Source: Punica granatum
Lineage: Eukaryota > Streptophyta > Magnoliopsida > Myrtales > Lythraceae
Direction: 5' to 3'
Length of the DNA: 64,000 nucleotides
NCBI RefSeq assembly: GCF_007655135.1
Contig: NC_045128.1
Location: forward strand, 17,562,230 to 17,626,229
The translations under genes and the position numbers were made by a program. Shown here piece after piece: positions 60,731 through 64,000 of the stretch (position 1 is the first letter of the stretch; every line of letters starts with the position of its first letter). The notes under the pieces are model-generated. The model saw only the letters and a program-made list of their open reading frames with translations, was not told the DNA's origin and did not search any database.

Positions 60731-62695
60731 GGGTCTGTTTGATGCCATTCGGGTCTGTTCAACGGAAAACAGCCCAAAACCGACCCATCAACGGTCCAAC
60801 CCGACTCTTGAAGGTCCCATCCCGCATCTCGGGACTAGGTATGGCCATTCCCGACTTAGAGGAGCTAGGACTTTTACATTCTCATTGCGTTTATGGAGTC
60901 ATAAGGGGTTTTATGTATGTTTTATTTCCAAGTTTTAATCTTTATGCACTTTCCATGTTATACCATGCATATTTATCCTCGATTTATATGCTAGCATGTC
61001 GGGAAACACTTGGATCGTAGTCGAGAAGAACATCCCGACCCGGGAAAGGCAAAGAGCTCACGAGTTTCCCTCTGAGGGAGGTGACCGAATGCTCTCTTGC
61101 TGCTTTCGGGCAAGGAACGATCTTCTTGACCCGATCCAAGTTCGATTCCCGAGTTTCATCGTATTTTCTCACGTGCATGAAGTCGGTATTGTTTTATCGA
61201 TTCCTTAAATAACTTGTTTGCGCATGTTTGCATGTTCGAATGCGTTATTCAAATCATGACAATACCGACTTTCGTTTAATCGTGTCATTTATCATGTTTG
61301 ACGTTTAAGCATGAGAGGAATGATTTGAAACGAGACGGGGAAACCTCGTGGAACCCCATTCGGGCCATGGGACCTCTCGGCTATCTCCAAGGAGAAGTAA
61401 CTGAGAGCCTCTTAGACTCGTACGGGTTGCATGAGGCTTCCTCTTCCCGTTTTGAGTCCGTTCTCGGCTTTCATGTAATTTACAATTTACATTATTGTCA
61501 CAATATCGCATGAAAATGTCTTTTCAAAACAAAGCATGCATGGATTTGAGTATCGATGACTCATTCGGGTCCATTCGGTTACGAGGGTAGTTTCGGTCAT
61601 TGGACCAAATTATCCTCGATCCTTATGGAATCGTCTTGGTCGTCGAATCACGAATCGTTTTCACAATTAATGCATTCGGCACAACCTTTAAGCATTAATT
61701 TCACGAACAGGTTAATCGGGACGCTCACATGATTAAACCCACTTCACACTGATAAAGTTTACATGAATTGGCCATTAACTGATAACTCGCGTCGATGAGT
61801 TGTCAAATGACGTTGGTGCCCTTTTCAAACTTATCAATTTCAAAACCCGAAACACGCGATCCGATGTAGCATGGACGTCTGAAAAGGGCTTCTGTATCTC
61901 AACTTGAGTTTTTACCTGATTCCAGGTAACTCAGGTCAAGATACAGAAAATCTTTCTAGATCACTTCCGGGCAGATCGACCGGTTCTTTGGCTTTTTTTG
62001 GGGTTCTTGCACAACCCTGGACGATCCAAGGAATCGGTCGACACCGGCTACAGGTCGAGGTGATCCGCACTGCGATGTTTTCCCCTTTTCTGAGAACAAT
62101 TTTCAAATAAATCGTCTTTTCACAATTCAGCGACACCCTTAGGGTTAGTATAACAGAAACACTACAGTACGGGATAAGAATGGGCTACCTGTTCAGGTGC
62201 AGGTTCATCTGCATAGCCTTTTCTTATCTAACTGATGAGTTTCTGTTATCCTAACATAGACTCGGGTAACTAGAATGGTTATTTCTGTCAGAAAACATGC
62301 GAAATGCCGATTAACCTTTCATTCGACCTAACCAAACACTAGATAATGGTTAGGAGGAATTCTAGATTCCAAATCTAGAGTCAAAACACGAGTTTGGTTA
62401 ATTCAGTGGTAATTCAGTGTCACAATACAGAACAACTATAAAAGCAATCCACACACCTGAGATTTGACTCTCTTTGTCAAGTTCTCAAAACAAAGCCGAA
62501 TGCTAAAACGTTGGCACATGTTTGATTGTTTAGCATATGGCATTTGCTTGCAAAAACACCCCTGGGTTAATAATCTGTTAATTCATGTAAACACGACAAT
62601 AACAAACACTTTGTCTGTTATTAACATGTTGCGTGTTATCTTTCCGCACCTGTTTGCCATGCGGGTCGAGCCTGATCCCTAGGCCGAATAATATT

Positions 62696-62766
62696 AGGGT
62701 TCAACGCCCTAATCGTCGATCACAAGGTCCAACACCCTAATCAACACTCACAGGGTCCAACGCCCT
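62696..62766 (+). other. Three micro-hairpins (family B 5' LTR)
   Basis: AGGG-TTCAACG-CCCT (62696), AAGG-TCCAACA-CCCT (62724, one broken pair) and AGGG-TCCAACG-CCCT (62752), spaced 28 bp. Confidence 0.55.
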
Positions 62767-63536
62767 ATTCAGTGAGAGCGTCCATTGAATTTCAGTTCTT
62801 CGGTCTTTTCCCTAAACTCACGGTGAGTTAGAGTGGAATAATAACCGAACGCGAAACGACTGGAATTCGACCCTTTTGTAATTTGTATTTAATGTTTTAA
62901 GAGCATTGTAAGGATTCTATTTGGTGCATTTATTCTGTAAGAATTCCAGTCGGTGAGCGAACGGTCCGAGAGTCGAATTAATCGAATCGGTCTAATGCTT
63001 GCCCAGACACAAGTAAATCCAAGATCTCGCGGTTCTGGTTCACGCAGGGATTCAACCTCCATGGTTCGATGAACTGTAACGCAAGATTGTGAACCAATTC
63101 CCTGACATATAGATTTACTTCTCTCCCGGCTTCTCAACCGACATCGTTTGGTTCATCGAATCTCCGGTGTCAAAACGTGCGAGCCGAGTGCAGCTTAATT
63201 CACGCGGTAAATAATAAAACATGCAAGCCTAGCAAACCAGAGTACCGAAAGGGCGTGCGGGATATAGGCCTGCACGTAACATGAACCCCCGAACACGGAC
63301 TTTCCAGTTCCGCACAGACCAATGCCTTAACAACAAACTAGGTGTTCCATACCCCTAGACCCGGGTAACTTATCCGCCCTCGACCTTCGGGTCGTAAAAT
63401 GATAAGTGGCGACTCCTTCTCTCACGCGTGTCCGACGCGCGTCCCCACGGGAAGGTGGACGTTCCGACCAAGCCGCGCGATCCAAAAGCGCGCAATGCAG
63501 GCCCCGACGAGAGTCCACATTCGGGTCCGTACAGCT

Positions 63537-63555
63537 TGGCGACTCCACTGGGGAC
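63537..63555 (+). other. tRNA-Arg primer-binding site, intact
   Basis: TGGCGACTCCACTGGGGAC, three bases after the LTR end at 63533. Complementary to the 3' end of a plant tRNA-Arg. It marks the start of minus-strand DNA synthesis for the plus-strand element. Confidence 0.85.
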
Positions 63556-64000
63556 ATACTTAGTGGGTTCGGGCTCGATCCCGTTTGCTTGCTTGCATGT
63601 TCATTTACCGCTTTCTGCAACTTTCTCGCTTATCTATTTTACGCATATTTACTTTTCTGCACTTGCATTGCATCATTCTAGTGGATTTAGGTACCACGCT
63701 TGAAATCCCACGAGCGGCAATCTAGGAAGCTAGGTTAGACAGGGGTTCGAAGTAGGGGTACGGCGCGCGGTTCGACTGTCGCTTAGGCCTTGAAAAGAAT
63801 TCCGCCCGATTTCAAGGAATTGATACCCTTGAGTCGGGAGCCCCCATCCTTAGTTAGTTGCTATCCCGGTAGCACCTAAACCATGCATAAACAGGGACCG
63901 TCATGCTGGACCAAAATTGCCTTCATGCCGCCAACCGACCCAAAAGTTGAGTCTTTGAGTCAGCTCGTAGTTTTTCTTTTAGGCGGGCCTTTTGTTGTTT
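63556..64000 (+). other. 5' leader of plus-strand B element
   Basis: Untranslated leader reaching the window end. It shares blocks with the leaders of elements 1 and 2, for example GGGTTCGGGCTC near 63565 and ACCCTTGAGTCGGGAGCCCC near 63829. No start codon with a long frame is seen before 64000. Confidence 0.6.

Larger units (their letters stand above)
57846..63533 (+). mobile_element. 5' LTR of plus-strand family B element, 5,688 bp
   Basis: Starts TGTCAGCACCCCATTTTGG and ends TTCGGGTCCGTACA, followed by the spacer GCT and an intact primer-binding site. It is thus a true 5' LTR of an element that continues past the window. It inserted into internal region 3. In order it has an ACTATTCATC motif (57950), a TATA box (59468), three full 192-bp modules (60087 on), a donor-like AG/GTATGG (about 60838), three micro-hairpins (62696-62766) and the GTGCGGG hairpin (63254). 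It is longer than the solo B LTR at 22628 mainly because of the extra modules. It is the only element here that could still be whole. Confidence 0.92.

Noticed and set aside
60068..60742. 224-codon plus-strand frame over the 192-bp modules
   Set aside because: It is open because the module length is divisible by three. It lies inside an LTR downstream of the TATA box, the reverse strand is open too, and homologous LTRs do not keep it as one frame.

Overview
The window is plant repeat DNA, most likely from a flowering plant with many large LTR retrotransposons. I find no host gene, no rRNA or tRNA, and no intact gag, protease, reverse transcriptase, RNase H or integrase frame. Almost every base belongs to one superfamily of very long-LTR Ty3/gypsy-type elements. 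The LTRs open with TGTCAGCACCCCATTTTGG. They are followed by a 3-nt spacer and the primer-binding site TGGCGACTCCACTGGGGAC, which is complementary to a plant tRNA-Arg 3' end. LTRs of about 5-5.7 kb, a tRNA-Arg primer site and tandem repeats in the 3' untranslated region all fit the Tat/Ogre lineage, here as non-autonomous or decayed members. Two LTR subfamilies are present. Family A ends in TTCGGGTGCGCACA and family B ends in TTCGGGTCCGTACA.

Layout. 1-9413: a minus-strand A LTR (to 3699) abuts a plus-strand A LTR (3700-8380), which lies in the minus-strand LTR (8386-9413) that bounds element 1. 9414-15743: internal region 1 (minus strand), with a polypurine tract, two tandem arrays and a decayed coiled-coil segment. 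15744-29976: a minus A LTR split by a plus A LTR, itself split by a B solo LTR (22628-27914) with a perfect ATTCT target-site duplication. 29977-33504: internal region 2, shortened by a 3.2-3.6 kb deletion. 33505-51414: a minus A LTR split by a complete plus A solo LTR (37985-50647, target duplication GTGTT), in turn split by a B LTR (42408-49339, target duplication ATTCT) carrying a duplicated 5' end. 51415-57845: internal region 3. 57846-63533: the complete 5' LTR of a plus-strand B element, followed by its primer-binding site and leader to the window end.

The blocks 15744-33504 and 33505-57845 are a tandem segmental duplication (LTR-internal-LTR-internal). They share both nested insertions at the same sites, and were later altered by a 2 kb deletion in copy 1, short gene-conversion tracts and a nested LTR in copy 2.

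The most interesting signals are small conserved structures shared by both LTR families. These are micro-hairpins with an invariant TCCAACG loop and changing but paired stems, an 8-bp GTGCGGG hairpin near the LTR end, ACTATTCATC motifs held 150-151 bp apart, a long CTCGAG dyad, 190-200 bp repeat modules, and E2F-like paired sites in the internal region. All boundaries were read by eye. Percent identities are rough estimates from short stretches.
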